64,000 nt of DNA from CAYJAZ01 sp964368455 (GTDB lineage Bacteria; Desulfobacterota; Desulfovibrionia; Desulfovibrionales; Desulfovibrionaceae): contig CAYJAZ010000001.1 in NCBI GenBank assembly GCA_964368455.1, forward strand, positions 129,971-193,970. Direction: 5' to 3'. Position numbers and translations under genes: made by a program. A model generated the notes under the pieces. The model had not been told where the DNA came from and did no database searches. It saw only the letters and a list, made by a program, of their open reading frames with translations. Below are positions 15,119 through 23,892 of the stretch, in pieces; the first letter of the stretch is position 1, and every line of letters begins with the position of its first letter.

Positions 15119-16018
15119 TTATTTCCTACTTGCAAACATGCCGGCTAAAATGATTGTGAATATGCCTATGATACTAATTGTGTCTAAATGTTCTGCAAAG
15201 AAAAAGTGTGCAATAATTAAGACAAAAACCAATTGAAGATAGGTAAAAGGGGCTAAAGTTGAGGCTTGAGCTAGACTAAAAGCCCTTATAAGAAAAACTT
15301 GTCCTAGCAAGGTGCAAGCAATCATGATTGCAAAGATGAGATAGTATTCATAAACAAAGGAAGTAGGGATAGAATCAAGCATTGGAAGAGCAAGTATAGC
15401 TGTGAGTAAAGCACCTATATTTCCATAAAACATTTGTTGCCAATTCTTTACTTTTGAAGAAAGTTTTCTTGTGAAAAGATAGAGGAAAACCAAGGAAAGC
15501 ATGCCTAGAAAAATCCAAAATAAACCTAGAGGACTCATTTCAAATGCAGGACGAACTATGAGCATTGCACCTAAAAAAGAGGCGAGTACACAAAGCCATT
15601 GTTTTCTATTCACTTTTTCGTCTAATAAATAAGGCGAAAGTGCAACTAAGAAAATAGGGGCGGTGAAATAAAAGGCAGAAGTGAGGCTAAGGGGCATTGT
15701 TTGCACAGCTAAGAGATAGAAAATTCCTGTGCCTCCTTGAAATGCGCCACGCAATAAAAGAAGGAAGAAAAGCTTTGGTTGTGTTTTCAATTCTGTTAAT
15801 TCCTTGCTTTTTTCATTTTTGAATAAGAAAAATGAAAGACAGCTAATCAAAAGAATATAGCGAATTAAATTTGTGAAAACCACAGGAGCATATGGATAGA
15901 TGAGCTTTGAACAAGTGTCGACGCCAGCAAAGAAAAAAGTTGCAAGAACCAGAAATACGATGCCTTTGAACTGATCTGAAGAAGGCAGCATTGAGCTTTG
16001 TGAAGATTGATCGCTCAT
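15119..16018 (-). CDS. EamA/DMT-superfamily transporter (first of a tandem pair)
   Basis: A 299-aa inner-membrane protein with ten predicted transmembrane segments in two EamA repeats (about 17-148 and 160-297). The pattern RGAFQGGTGIFYLLAVQTMPLSLTSAFYFTAPI (seen around residues 90-122) is typical of RhaT/YdcZ-like exporters in the family. Substrate unknown. The secDF terminator hairpin lies just upstream, so this gene probably has its own promoter in the short 16019-16060 interval or relies on read-through. Confidence 0.85.
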   Translation of the reverse strand: MSDQSSQSSMLPSSDQFKGIVFLVLATFFFAGVDTCSKLIYPYAPVVFTNLIRYILLISCLSFFLFKNEKSKELTELKTQPKLFFLLLLRGAFQGGTGIFYLLAVQTMPLSLTSAFYFTAPIFLVALSPYLLDEKVNRKQWLCVLASFLGAMLIVRPAFEMSPLGLFWIFLGMLSLVFLYLFTRKLSSKVKNWQQMFYGNIGALLTAILALPMLDSIPTSFVYEYYLIFAIMIACTLLGQVFLIRAFSLAQASTLAPFTYLQLVFVLIIAHFFFAEHLDTISIIGIFTIILAGMFASRK

Positions 16019-16051
16019 AAGAAATCCAAAAATGTGAAAATTATTTATATA

Positions 16052-16106
16052 TAAAAAAAAGAAGCGGTATACACTTCTTATTTCTAATAAGTTATATACC
16101 GCTTCT
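16052..16106 (-). terminator. Terminator of the yajC-secD-secF operon
   Basis: An 11-bp outer stem (GAAGCGGTATA/TATACCGCTTC) encloses an inner stem (CTTATT/AATAAG). On the minus strand it is followed by a run of eight T. It lies about 35 nt past the secF stop. Confidence 0.85.
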
Positions 16107-16141
16107 CGTAGTCAAATTAATAAGAAAAGTCAAGCGAATTC

Positions 16142-17251
16142 TTATACAACACCATTTTCGCCAGGTTTTTCGTATTCTACAGCTGCTTTTTGTAAACGAG
16201 AAACATAGAGTTTTTCATCGCCTAATGCAAGTAAGAGTGGGCTTGCAACAAAGATAGATGAAAATGTTCCTATAACAATACCAAGTAGCATGGTGAGAGC
16301 AAAGTCGTGAATAACGCCACCACCAAGAATAAATAAAGATAAAGTTGCAGCCAAAGTAGTTCCACTTGTGAGCAAGGTTCTGCTTAATGTTTGGTTGATA
16401 CTTTGATTAATAATATCTTTTAAAGGCGATGGATTTTCAGGATCTTGCAATTGTAAGTTTTCACGAATTCTGTCAAAGGTGACAATGGTATCGTTTAAAG
16501 AATAACCTACAAGAGTAAGGAGGGCAGCTATAATATTGAGATCTATTTCCTTGCCTAAAAGTGTGAGCACGCCAAGTGTGATCAAGACGTCGTGTATGAG
16601 AGCAACAATGGATGTGAGGGCAAAGTTTAGCCTTAAGCCAAAACAGACAATGAGCGTTGCCGACATTGCTATTGTTACTTGCCATGCTCGCCCTAATCCA
16701 AACATGTCAGCAACATAAACCAATGCACTTAGGCCAATAGCCATTGCAAGGGCAAGCAACCAACGATGTTCAAATCTGCCAGAAATATAGACAGCAATGA
16801 GCAAAACAACATAAAACATAGCTTCAAGAGCAGAGTTTTTTAAGTCTTCGCCAACCTTTGGTCCAACCATTTCAAGACGCTGAATATTTGGATCAGAATC
16901 TGGAATAGCCTTTGCTAAAGCTTCTAAAATAGGCGTACGCATATCTTCGCTGTTTTCACTTGCTGTAAAGCGAATAAGATATTCATTGCCACTATCGCCA
17001 AAAGCTTGAACAGCAAGGCCTGGAATATTTAAAGGAGTGAGTGCTTTTTTTACTTCTTCATCAAGAATTTCTTTATTAAATTCTATCTGCACCATAACGC
17101 CACCGGCAAAGTCAACACCGTATTTAAGGCCATTATTGAGGAAGATAGTTCCAATAGAAAGAAGTATGAGTAAGATTGAAACCACATAAGCAGAAAAACG
17201 AAAACGTACAAAATCAATGCTAGGTACTTTTTTTAATAAACTAATAGCCAT
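16142..17251 (-). CDS. secF: Protein translocase subunit SecF
   Basis: An accessory subunit of the Sec translocon that uses ion gradient to pull proteins through SecYEG. It has an N-terminal membrane helix, a periplasmic domain with YGVDFAGGVMVQIEF (about 44-58), and the conserved SecD_SecF membrane block ending in SLNDTIVTFDRIRENL (about 255-270) and SRTLLTSGTTLAATLSLFILGG. The length of 369 aa is slightly above the usual 310-320. Nine bases separate it from secD. Confidence 0.96.
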   Translation of the reverse strand: MAISLLKKVPSIDFVRFRFSAYVVSILLILLSIGTIFLNNGLKYGVDFAGGVMVQIEFNKEILDEEVKKALTPLNIPGLAVQAFGDSGNEYLIRFTASENSEDMRTPILEALAKAIPDSDPNIQRLEMVGPKVGEDLKNSALEAMFYVVLLIAVYISGRFEHRWLLALAMAIGLSALVYVADMFGLGRAWQVTIAMSATLIVCFGLRLNFALTSIVALIHDVLITLGVLTLLGKEIDLNIIAALLTLVGYSLNDTIVTFDRIRENLQLQDPENPSPLKDIINQSINQTLSRTLLTSGTTLAATLSLFILGGGVIHDFALTMLLGIVIGTFSSIFVASPLLLALGDEKLYVSRLQKAAVEYEKPGENGVV

Positions 17252-17260
17252 TTTTCGCTC

Positions 17261-18832
17261 CTATATGCTGAGACGATCGCGTTTTCTTGCGATGGTTAAA
17301 AATATGTCACGAGAAACAAAAACAGCGGTGAACATAGATGCGAGAATACCTATTGCCAAAGTTACGGCAAAACCACGTACAGGGCCTGAACCAAATTGAT
17401 AAAGTACAACAGCGGCAAGCATAGTGGTTATGTTTGAATCCATAATAGAAATAGTTGCACGAGCAAAACCAGATTGTACGGCTTCAAGAGCAGTAAGTCC
17501 TTTTGCTATCTCTTCGCGTATTCTTTCGTATATAAGAACATTTGCGTCAACAGCCATACCAATGGTAAGCACTATACCCGCAATACCTGGTAGAGTGAGG
17601 GTTGCACCAAAAAGGCCAAGGCCAGCGGTGACTAAGAGCATGGTAAAGCAAAGCATGATATTAGCGATGATACCAGAAAAACCATAGTATATAGGCATGA
17701 TAACAATAACAGCTAATGCACCAACTAAGGCAGCTAAAAGTCCTGAATTGATAGATTCTTGTCCAAGTGATGGGCCAACAGTTCTTTCTTCTAAAACTTC
17801 AACAGGAGCTGGTAAAGCACCAGAACGTAAGATAATAGAAAGATCTTGAGCTTCTTGAACGCTTGCAGAACCACTAATATGAGCTCTTCCGCCAGCAATT
17901 CTTTCATTTACCATTGGAGCTGAGAAAACTGTGCCATCAAGCACAATTGCAATACGCTTGCCCACGTGATCGCCTGTGATTTTTTCAAAATCATCAGCAC
18001 CACGACTATTAAGTTCTAAACCAACACCAATTTCGCCTCTTTCGCCATAATTAGGACGTGCATCTGTAATATCAACACCTGTCATTAAGACAGCGGTGTC
18101 AAGAACTGACTTTCTATCACTCAAAGTACCGTCGTCATTTCTTACAGGGAAAAGAGCTGTTCCACTTGGAAGCATAAAAGAAGATGGATCAACATCGTCA
18201 CGCACTAAATGAAAGGTGAGTGAAGCTGTTTGTCCTAGTAGTTGAATCGCTCTTTGCGGATCGTCAAGGCCAGGTAATTGCACTTGAATTCTATTTCCAG
18301 CTTGTTTGCGAATGTCTGGTTCGGCAACACCAAATTGATCTATACGGTTACGAACAGTCTTTACAGCTTGATCGAGTATTTCAGTTTCGAGTTGAGCTTT
18401 GTATTCGTCTGTGAAATTCACACTATAGATATACTCTTCATTTTCACCAACAACATGCCCTAAGAGAGCTAAGTCGGGAAAGTTTTCAGCAAAAAGAGTG
18501 GAAAATTTTGTAATGTCTTGATTTTTTGGCAAGACAAGCTCAAGATGAGAGTCTACAAGTCTTGCTTGTAAAACTAAGATATCGTTTTGTGATGAAATTT
18601 CTCTCACATCTTGTCCGGCAAGACTTAAAAGATTGTCATAGGCTTTTTCAACTTGCACACCAAGTGTGAGGCTCACACCACCTTTTAAATCTAATCCTAA
18701 ATTGATTTTAGATTGAGGTAGATATTGCATGAGAGAAGAGTTTGAAAGCATAGGTATATTCGGTAAGGCGTATACTAGGCTGACAAACAAAACAAGAAGA
18801 GAAATCAAAGAGCGCCATGAAGCAAGTTTCAT
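17261..18832 (-). CDS. secD: Protein translocase subunit SecD
   Basis: A 523-aa inner-membrane protein that works with SecF. An N-terminal helix precedes NLGLDLKGGVSLTLGV (about 43-58, the P1 start). The P1 head domain includes VRNRIDQFGVAEPDI. The conserved membrane core includes GMAVDANVLIYERIREE (about 441-457). Length is standard for SecD. A perfect 14-bp hairpin in the yajC-secD gap lies just upstream of the RBS (AAGGAAAC). Confidence 0.97.
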   Translation of the reverse strand: MKLASWRSLISLLVLFVSLVYALPNIPMLSNSSLMQYLPQSKINLGLDLKGGVSLTLGVQVEKAYDNLLSLAGQDVREISSQNDILVLQARLVDSHLELVLPKNQDITKFSTLFAENFPDLALLGHVVGENEEYIYSVNFTDEYKAQLETEILDQAVKTVRNRIDQFGVAEPDIRKQAGNRIQVQLPGLDDPQRAIQLLGQTASLTFHLVRDDVDPSSFMLPSGTALFPVRNDDGTLSDRKSVLDTAVLMTGVDITDARPNYGERGEIGVGLELNSRGADDFEKITGDHVGKRIAIVLDGTVFSAPMVNERIAGGRAHISGSASVQEAQDLSIILRSGALPAPVEVLEERTVGPSLGQESINSGLLAALVGALAVIVIMPIYYGFSGIIANIMLCFTMLLVTAGLGLFGATLTLPGIAGIVLTIGMAVDANVLIYERIREEIAKGLTALEAVQSGFARATISIMDSNITTMLAAVVLYQFGSGPVRGFAVTLAIGILASMFTAVFVSRDIFLTIARKRDRLSI

Positions 18833-18855
18833 AATGTTTCCTTGTTAGTATATAA

Positions 18856-18887
18856 AAATGTGAAACAAGAAAACTTGTTTCACATTT
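18856..18887 (-). promoter_or_regulatory. Perfect 14-bp hairpin between yajC and secD
   Basis: AAATGTGAAACAAG, loop AAAA, CTTGTTTCACATTT. On the minus strand it is followed by TTATATAC, then the secD RBS. It may be a partial terminator lowering secDF relative to yajC, an mRNA-stability element, or a palindromic operator. Confidence 0.6.
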
Positions 18888-18923
18888 AAAATCATAATAA
18901 ACAACTGTTTAGTTGTTTTTATT

Positions 18924-19283
18924 TCATTGTTGAGTTGGAGCTGGTGCAATAAAGTTTTTAGGATCAACAACAGAGGCAATATAAGCACGAACAATTTTAA
19001 CTTCTGTTTTACCTAAATCCAAAGTCATTACATCACCTTCAATTTCAACTATACGGCCAAGCATACCTGAACTAGTGATAACGTGATCACCTTTTTTCAA
19101 AGCGCCAAGCATTGATTTATGTTCTTTAGCTTTCTTTTGTTGAGGACGAATAAGAAGAAAATAGAAAACTACAAACATTAAAATTAAAGGCATGAACTGA
19201 ATTAACATATCAGCACCACCACCGCCACCAGCAGGAGCTGAACCAGCAGCATAAGCTACAGATGAAAACATAGAATCCTCCAA
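18924..19283 (-). CDS. yajC: Sec translocon accessory protein YajC
   Basis: A single-pass inner-membrane protein of the SecDF-YajC complex. An Ala/Gly-rich N-terminus leads into the one membrane helix (about 26-46, LIQFMPLILMFVVFYFLLI), then RPQQKKAKEHKSMLGALKKGDHVITSSGMLGRI, the family signature, starting near residue 47. 119 aa is normal. The first gene of yajC-secD-secF, 91 bp from secD. Confidence 0.96.
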   Translation of the reverse strand: MEDSMFSSVAYAAGSAPAGGGGGADMLIQFMPLILMFVVFYFLLIRPQQKKAKEHKSMLGALKKGDHVITSSGMLGRIVEIEGDVMTLDLGKTEVKIVRAYIASVVDPKNFIAPAPTQQ

Positions 19284-19526
19284 AAAAGGGTTAATTTAGG
19301 TTTTTTCTATTCTAAAGAAAAAAACCTTATGCAAAGTGCATTCAATTTCTATAAGTTAATAAGGCTTCTTTACTAAAAGGGCAAGCCCTTTCTTACTTGA
19401 TTTTAATGCTTTTTTTCAAGGCATTGATTTTTATAGATAAATTATTTTGAATTTTTTAAGAATTTTGCTTTTCAAAAGATAAAAAAACTGTAAAGATGTA
19501 TTCAGAAAATATTTTAAGAGGTTTTT

Positions 19527-20210
19527 ATGTTTCCAATAGGACCAAGTGTCAATGCTTTAGCCATTATTGTAGGTGCAACCATAGGAATGCTAGTAGGCTC
19601 AAGGTTGCCTGAAAGAATACGTACAGTAGTTTTTCAATGTATTGGTCTTTGCATATTGATACTTGGTATTAAGATGGCAATTCCAACAAATGAGCCTGTA
19701 GCAATGATATTTGCTCTTGTTATTGGAACTGTTATAGGGGAAGCTTTAGAGCTTGAAGCAAGGTTTTTTCGCTTTGCTGATATAATAAAAGCAAAGATAA
19801 ATTCAAAAAATCCACTTTTTTCAGAAGGTTTTGTTAATGCTTCTGTTTTGTATTGCGTTGGAGCTATGGCCATAATTGGCTCTTTTGATGAAAGCTTACG
19901 TAATAATACGGATATTGCTTTTTCAAAATCTGTACTTGACGGTCTCACTTCTGTTGCACTTGCTTCTGCCTTTGGTTTTGGCGTATTGCTTTCAAGTGTT
20001 TCTGTTTTTTTGTATCAAGCAAGTCTTGTTCTTGGTGCTTCTTTTTTACAGCCTTATATTAGCCCAGAATTGCTCACAGAAATTACTGCAGTTGGCGGAA
20101 TAATGGTTATTGGTATAGGACTTAATCTGCTTAATGTCACACAATTAAAAATGACAAACTTCTTGCCTTCCATAGTTATGTCGATAATTATTATGGCTTT
20201 TATTCTTTAG
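19527..20210 (+). CDS. DUF554-family membrane protein
   Basis: A 227-aa inner-membrane protein with about six to seven hydrophobic segments. The start MFPIGPSVNALAIIVGATIG and the middle LYCVGAMAIIGSFDESL (about 110-126) are diagnostic of the DUF554 (YdfK-like) family. No function is established; transport is plausible. It is divergent from yajC, sharing a 243-bp gap, and starts with RBS AAGAGG. It is followed by a long gene-free stretch. Confidence 0.88.
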   Translation: MFPIGPSVNALAIIVGATIGMLVGSRLPERIRTVVFQCIGLCILILGIKMAIPTNEPVAMIFALVIGTVIGEALELEARFFRFADIIKAKINSKNPLFSEGFVNASVLYCVGAMAIIGSFDESLRNNTDIAFSKSVLDGLTSVALASAFGFGVLLSSVSVFLYQASLVLGASFLQPYISPELLTEITAVGGIMVIGIGLNLLNVTQLKMTNFLPSIVMSIIIMAFIL

Positions 20211-21112
20211 TAGCATAAGCATAAAAAAAGCTTTTTAAAAATTCAAAAATAGAAAGATAAAATCCTTAAAGCCTTGTCTTATTGAAAGATTTTATATGTT
20301 ATAAAAAACTTCAAATGTAAGTGCTTGAAATTATGTTTCTTTTTTCTAATACCTTGAAATAAAAGATTTTAAAAGTTGATAAAGTGCTTGACTTTTATCG
20401 AAATAATGAATACATTTATATTAAGTTTTATAGGGTTGACTCCATTATTCTGATTATCTTGCGGAGGGTTCGGGAATACTTGTTTATTGAAACATTTTAT
20501 TTCCACAAAATAAAACATACTTTTTAGTTTAATAATGCTTATCTCTTGGTGTTTTTTAGTTTGAGTTCTTGTTAATGTGGTTTGCTTAGACTTGTTTTGA
20601 ATGCATGTAGAACTTTATTGGCTATAATATAAAACTTGTTTTTATGGCTTATGCCTCCTTTCTCAGAAGAATCTGAGAAAATCATCCTGATTAATTAAGT
20701 AAATCTTTGGTTTTTTATTTATCTTTTTATTTGACTGGGATGTTGTTTATATTTGATTTACATAATTGTTACATGTGATTACTTAGAAACTTTAAATTTT
20801 GTACAAACATTTCAACTGTCTTTGTATAGGTTTTTATTTTAGGTTTTCCTTTTTCGAAGAGCATTATTGAGCTTGGTTTTAGATTATACAAATTAGTCTT
20901 TCTTCTGTTTTTAAGTCTTTGTTTTAGCTTTAGTCTTGTGTGATGTTTAAAATCCAAAAAACTCTTTGACAGAAAATTTGAGAGTTGAGAATTTAAGAAA
21001 ACTTCATTTTGTGTGAGTAAGAAAAATTTATACATGCCTTAAGTTATCCCATTTCTCTTAAGTTGTTTGATGTATAAAGTTAGATTGAGATTATGTTTTG
21101 GCGTTTCAGGTT

Positions 21113-21361
21113 GCCCATGATTTTTTGATGATACCTCCTTGAACTAAAATACTGTAAAATTGTCATGGGCATTTCTTTTATTGGATATTTCGATAAGTGT
21201 TTCTGAAATTTGTCAGTAGCAAAAGCCTAAAGGTTTGCTTCAGACAAAAACCCCTGTAGCTGAGAAAGACTCCCAACTTTGGGCGTCTTTCTCTCAGGGA
21301 TTGATTGGCGATATGCCCTGGTAGGGGTGGCCTTATTATTTAGCGCCCCTACCAAACAATC
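21113..21361. ncRNA. Cluster of strong stem-loops, possible structured RNA
   Basis: Four helices follow one another. The first is GCCCATGA/TCATGGGC (21113-21170). The second is AGCAAA/TTTGCT (21218-21239). The third (21252-21299) is CCCTG then TGAGAAAGAC, CCC, loop, GGG, GTCTTTCTC, CAGGG. The fourth is GGTAGGGG/CCCCTACC inside GATTG/CAATC (21303-21361). The region is more G+C-rich than its surroundings. The transcribed strand cannot be decided, and no Rfam family is recognised. Confidence 0.4.
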
Positions 21362-21499
21362 AAAAAAAAATTAAATAAAACTATTGACAATTTTAATGCA
21401 GTATTTATTTTATAAATAGACTAGATAGATTTTATAGATTTTGCTTTTCAGATAACAGTTTAAATTTCTCATAAAGTGAAAGAAAATAAAAGTTCCCCA

Positions 21500-21600
21500 T
21501 AAAAGAGAGGGTGTTTTGATATATACACACAAAACTACTCCTAATGCCCCACCCTCTACTTTTTAGCTACCCTTTTTTTTAGAAGGGTAGCTTTTTATTT
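21500..21600 (+). ncRNA. Candidate small RNA with intrinsic terminator
   Basis: GAGGGTG (21507-21513) pairs with CACCCTC (21550-21556), enclosing GTTTTG/CAAAAC. An intrinsic terminator follows. A TTGACA box at 21384 could be the -35 of a promoter, though the -10 is poorly spaced. No ORF with an RBS is visible in it. Confidence 0.4.
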
Positions 21601-21603
21601 TTT
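21565..21603 (+). terminator. Intrinsic terminator, plus strand
   Basis: AGCTACCC, a T-rich loop, GGGTAGCT, then TTTTATTTTTTT. There is no such T run on the other strand, so it acts on plus-strand transcription, which has no protein gene for 1.3 kb upstream. Confidence 0.75.
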
Positions 21604-21855
21604 TGCTCTTGTCTATTATAGTTAAAGCTAGCTTATGGCTAGATTCGAGAATAAAAGTCAAAAGCTTGAATCAAACAAAATCTGAACGCTATGTGTTCTT
21701 AGGCATTAATTTAAATCAATCTCAATGAACTTATTGAGTTGAGAGTTTTTCTTTACAAAAAAGAGAAGAAAAAAGCTCTAGTATTTGCTATTGCAATTCT
21801 CTTGAGCCTATAGTATTAAAATATTTATAAGAAAAACCTTTAACCTCAAGATATT

Positions 21856-22362
21856 ATGAATAAGAAAAAAACTGTTTATCTTGCTTTTGGTGGTAATATT
21901 GGCAATGTTGAAGAAAATATCAATAAAGCTATAAAATTATTGTGCGAAGACGAGAAGATCACATTAAAAATGCAATCTTCATTTTGGTACACAGAGCCAT
22001 TAGAGAGCGAAGAAGAAGATGCAAATTGGTATACAAATGCAGTAGCCTCTTTTGAAACATCATATCAAGCACTTGAATTGCTTGAAATAACAATGCATAT
22101 CGAAAAGACATTTGGCAGAGAAAGACTTGAGGGTAAGAAAAACATTTCTCGAACAATGGATATTGATCTTTTAGATTACAATAATGAAATCATGCATAAT
22201 GAAAGGCTCGTTCTACCACATCCACGCATGTTTAAAAGAGCTTTTGTGCTTATTCCATTGCTTGAAGTCAGTCCAATATATCTTTTTAAGAATAGGGATA
22301 TATTGTCATATTTATCTGAAATAACATATAAATTAGTAGATAAAAAAATCTACCAACAATAA
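21856..22362 (+). CDS. folK: 2-amino-4-hydroxy-6-hydroxymethyldihydropteridine pyrophosphokinase
   Basis: The enzyme transfers pyrophosphate from ATP to 6-hydroxymethyl-dihydropterin in folate synthesis. The 168-aa protein has YLAFGGNIGNVEENI (8-22), SSFWYTEPLE (about 41-50), NAVASFET, EKTFGRER and the signature RTMDIDLLDYNNEIM (about 98-112), then LPHPRMFKRAFVLIPLLE. The length is normal. The RBS is weak. It begins a plus-strand run of folK, a small membrane protein, radical SAM and holA with 10-13 bp gaps. Confidence 0.95.
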   Translation: MNKKKTVYLAFGGNIGNVEENINKAIKLLCEDEKITLKMQSSFWYTEPLESEEEDANWYTNAVASFETSYQALELLEITMHIEKTFGRERLEGKKNISRTMDIDLLDYNNEIMHNERLVLPHPRMFKRAFVLIPLLEVSPIYLFKNRDILSYLSEITYKLVDKKIYQQ

Positions 22363-22372
22363 AGGAAATATT

Positions 22373-22630
22373 ATGCTTTGGAAAATTCTTATTTTTGCGA
22401 TTGCTGGCTATGCTCTATTCCGCCTTTTTATGAACGATAAAAACAAAAAAAATGTAGATCAGCAAAAAGAAAGAGAAGATCTTATTGCTAGTGGCGAACT
22501 TGTAAAAGATCCATCTTGTGGCACTTATGTCGATCCTGAAAGTGCGATCACAGTGAAAAGCGGCGAAGATAAATTTTATTTTTGTTCTTATGAATGCCGT
22601 GAAAAATTTATTAAACAAATAGAACAATAA
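22373..22630 (+). CDS. Small membrane protein with YHS/TRASH-like metal-binding tail
   Basis: An 85-aa protein with one N-terminal membrane helix (3-19, LIFAIAGYALFRLFM), a charged linker, and a cysteine pattern DPSCGTYV...FYFCSYECREKF (about 43-82) like YHS/TRASH or PP0621-type domains that bind a metal ion. The job is unknown. It lies 10 bp after folK and 13 bp before the radical SAM gene. Confidence 0.8.
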   Translation: MLWKILIFAIAGYALFRLFMNDKNKKNVDQQKEREDLIASGELVKDPSCGTYVDPESAITVKSGEDKFYFCSYECREKFIKQIEQ

Positions 22631-22643
22631 TTTAGGTATATTG

Positions 22644-23888
22644 ATGAATCTTCTTTACGCAGATAGACAAGGTAATATTTACGATCACCCAGAACTTTTA
22701 ATGCTTGTACGTCGTGGCGAAGAATTTGCTTTACCACGTCCTGATGAGCTTATTCCTTTACCAGACGAGAGCGAACTTTTCTTACTGCCAAACAGAAGGG
22801 CTGTAGGTTTTAATGAAGAAAGTGGCGAAATTGAAGTTTTAGAAGAATTAGCTGTAGCTGCTTTTATTGCACCAGGCTACACTCTTTCCTCGCATCCTGC
22901 CTATGTCAGCGAAGAAGATGCAGAAGTTTTGCCTCTTTTTGCTTATGGTGCTGTTTGTATTCAGGGCGATGATTTCTATGTTGCGGCTAAGAAAGTAGAT
23001 ATGGACGACAGACAAGTTTTTGCTGATATTTCAAAAAAGAAAATTGGACGAAGAGCAAAGCAAATCATGGAAGAATTTCCTCAAAATCGTCTCATTCAAC
23101 ATTTAATGACAAATTGTGTGATGAAATACGATTGTCCGGCGGCAAGAAATCTTTGTATAGGCCGTTATGAAGCACCTATTCCCACTTCAAAAACTTGTAA
23201 TGCACGCTGTATAGGCTGTATTTCCTTTCAAGAGCAGAGTTCAAAAATCTGTGCTAGTCCGCAAAATAGAATGGATTTTACACCTACAAGCGAAGAAATT
23301 TTAGAGCTTATGTTCTTTCATTCGCAATTTGAAAAAGAAAAGCCGATATTTTCCTTTGGACAAGGTTGTGAGGGCGAACCGCTCACACAAGCCGATCTAC
23401 TTATTGAAACAGTGGCTTCTTTTAGAGCAAAAAAAGGCAGGGGAACAGTAAATCTTAATACAAATGCTTCAAAGCCAGAAGCAGTAGAAAAATTGTGTAA
23501 AGCTGGCCTTTCCTCTTTACGAATTAGTTTAAATTCTACTATAGAAGAAAGATACAATGCTTATTATAGGCCAATAGGCTACACTTTTGAGGATGTAAAA
23601 AAGTCAATGGAATTTGCTAGGGCTCATAATGTTTTTATTTCCTTTAACTTGCTTTATTTTCCAACAATTACAGACACAGAAGAAGAATTTGATTCTCTTG
23701 TTGAGCTTATAACTAAATATAGAGTAGATTTTATTCAGCTAAGAAATCTAAATATTGATCCAGAAATGTATCAACAGCTTTTACAAGTAACAAGTCCATC
23801 AATGGGTTTAACAAACTTTATTAAGAGATTGAAGAAGCAATGTAATTGGCTGAAATTTGGTTATTTTAATCCCTATGTGAGCGAATAA
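22644..23888 (+). CDS. Radical SAM protein, uncharacterised
   Basis: A 414-aa cytoplasmic enzyme. The [4Fe-4S] motif is CNARCIGC (C-x3-C-x2-C, about residues 186-193), and the region around it (GQGCEGEPLTQ, NLNTNASKPEAV, LSSLRISLNS) is the radical SAM barrel. The N-terminal 170 residues lack a known domain but contain CVMKYDCPAARNLC, possibly a second cysteine cluster. The substrate is unknown. ATG at 22644 is chosen over the in-frame TTG at 22641. It lies between the YHS-like gene and holA. Confidence 0.85.
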   Translation: MNLLYADRQGNIYDHPELLMLVRRGEEFALPRPDELIPLPDESELFLLPNRRAVGFNEESGEIEVLEELAVAAFIAPGYTLSSHPAYVSEEDAEVLPLFAYGAVCIQGDDFYVAAKKVDMDDRQVFADISKKKIGRRAKQIMEEFPQNRLIQHLMTNCVMKYDCPAARNLCIGRYEAPIPTSKTCNARCIGCISFQEQSSKICASPQNRMDFTPTSEEILELMFFHSQFEKEKPIFSFGQGCEGEPLTQADLLIETVASFRAKKGRGTVNLNTNASKPEAVEKLCKAGLSSLRISLNSTIEERYNAYYRPIGYTFEDVKKSMEFARAHNVFISFNLLYFPTITDTEEEFDSLVELITKYRVDFIQLRNLNIDPEMYQQLLQVTSPSMGLTNFIKRLKKQCNWLKFGYFNPYVSE

Positions 23889-23892
23889 AAGC

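Larger units (their letters stand above)
20211..21855. other. 1.6-kb gene-free stretch rich in hairpins
   Basis: No convincing protein gene is seen. The first 900 bp are AT-rich with no strong coding signal; one 88-codon minus-strand ORF (20769-21035) lacks recognisable similarity. Between 21113 and 21361 there are four stem-loops. A clear plus-strand terminator ends at about 21600, preceded by a structured segment, so at least one small RNA is likely. None of the standard RNAs (RNase P, SRP, tmRNA, 6S) was recognised by motif. Confidence 0.5.

Noticed and set aside
20769..21035. 88-codon minus-strand ORF in the gene-free stretch
   Set aside because: Lys/Leu/Phe-rich translation of AT-rich DNA, no RBS of note, no family resemblance. 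Could be real but cannot be supported.
21240..21600. 6S RNA, SRP RNA, tmRNA or RNase P RNA in the hairpin cluster
   Set aside because: None of the conserved sequence marks of these RNAs was seen on either strand, so only an unassigned structured RNA is proposed.
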